From the NCBI GenBank assembly GCA_005790265.1, contig SXVE01000150.1:1-5345 (forward strand): DNA of 5,345 nt, read 5' to 3'. The stretch comes from Acidobacteriota bacterium. Its GTDB lineage: Bacteria; Acidobacteriota; Blastocatellia; Pyrinomonadales; Pyrinomonadaceae. Positions 5,279-5,345 of the stretch are shown here, piece by piece. The position numbers and the translations under genes are program-made. Under the pieces are notes generated by a model that was not told the DNA's origin, did no database searches, and saw only the letters and a list, made by a program, of their open reading frames with translations. Every line of letters starts with the position of its first letter. Positions within the stretch are counted from its first letter, which is position 1.

Positions 5279-5345
5279 TCATTTGTAAAGTTTATATTTT
5301 TCGATGTAGCGCGCGACTTCGCCGCTCGTCAATTCGCGCCAATCA
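5279..5345 (-). CDS. nadD: NadD, nicotinate-nucleotide adenylyltransferase (last 21 codons)
   Basis: Only the C-terminal 21 codons are in the window, reading DWRELTSGEVARYIEK then YKLYK and a TGA at 5281-5279. This matches the typical NadD ending, in which a short helix with V-x-x-YI is followed by a basic/aromatic x-LY close to the stop. NadD adenylylates nicotinate mononucleotide to deamido-NAD in NAD synthesis. The nadD-rsfS-rlmH order supports the call, because this trio is common across bacteria. The gap to the chosen rsfS start is 88 bases. The catalytic nucleotidyltransferase motifs lie off-window, so the assignment rests on the tail plus context. Confidence 0.8.
   Translation of the reverse strand, partial: DWRELTSGEVARYIEKYKLYK

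Overview
The window reads as a chromosomal housekeeping segment from a free-living bacterium, most likely an acidobacterium of the Blastocatellia/Pyrinomonadaceae kind. That placement is an inference. It rests on the nadD-rsfS-rlmH order, on base composition that looks close to balanced with a preference for GGC, GCG and CGC codons, and above all on a secreted enzyme with tandem repeats of the type DYDGDGKTD-x-AVFRPSNG-x-WY. Repeats of this kind are, as I recall, abundant in that group. I see no insertion sequence, phage gene, tRNA, rRNA or CRISPR array.

Layout. The plus strand carries the 3' part of tsaD (1-584), a 432-base stretch with at most one doubtful small ORF (585-1016), and a complete 663-residue secreted PQQ-dependent sugar dehydrogenase-like protein with six C-terminal 45-residue repeats (1017-3008). 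The minus strand, converging on it and read right to left, carries the last 21 codons of nadD (5279-5345), rsfS (4717-5190), rlmH (4230-4670), a short DksA/TraR-family zinc-finger protein (3880-4233) and a ComF-family phosphoribosyltransferase (3077-3799). The dehydrogenase and comF stop codons are 68 bases apart. The best terminator hairpin for the dehydrogenase lies inside the comF 3' end.

How they fit together. The minus-strand genes form a probable operon around ribosome maturation and stress: NAD synthesis (NadD), ribosome silencing (RsfS), 23S rRNA pseudouridine methylation (RlmH) and a putative RNA polymerase secondary-channel regulator (DksA-like), coupled to rlmH by an ATGA overlap. 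comF follows after an 80-base gap that holds a perfect 14-base palindrome. TsaD belongs to tRNA t6A synthesis and has no obvious link to the sugar dehydrogenase.

No wholly new multi-gene system is visible. The points worth a second look are small: a textbook sense-strand terminator inside comF codons 103-112, the GAAC-N4-GTTC palindrome upstream of comF, a three-arm mutually exclusive hairpin arrangement between rsfS and rlmH, a His-to-Gln change in the usually conserved RlmH C-terminal tail, and the two-class pattern of repeats in the dehydrogenase.
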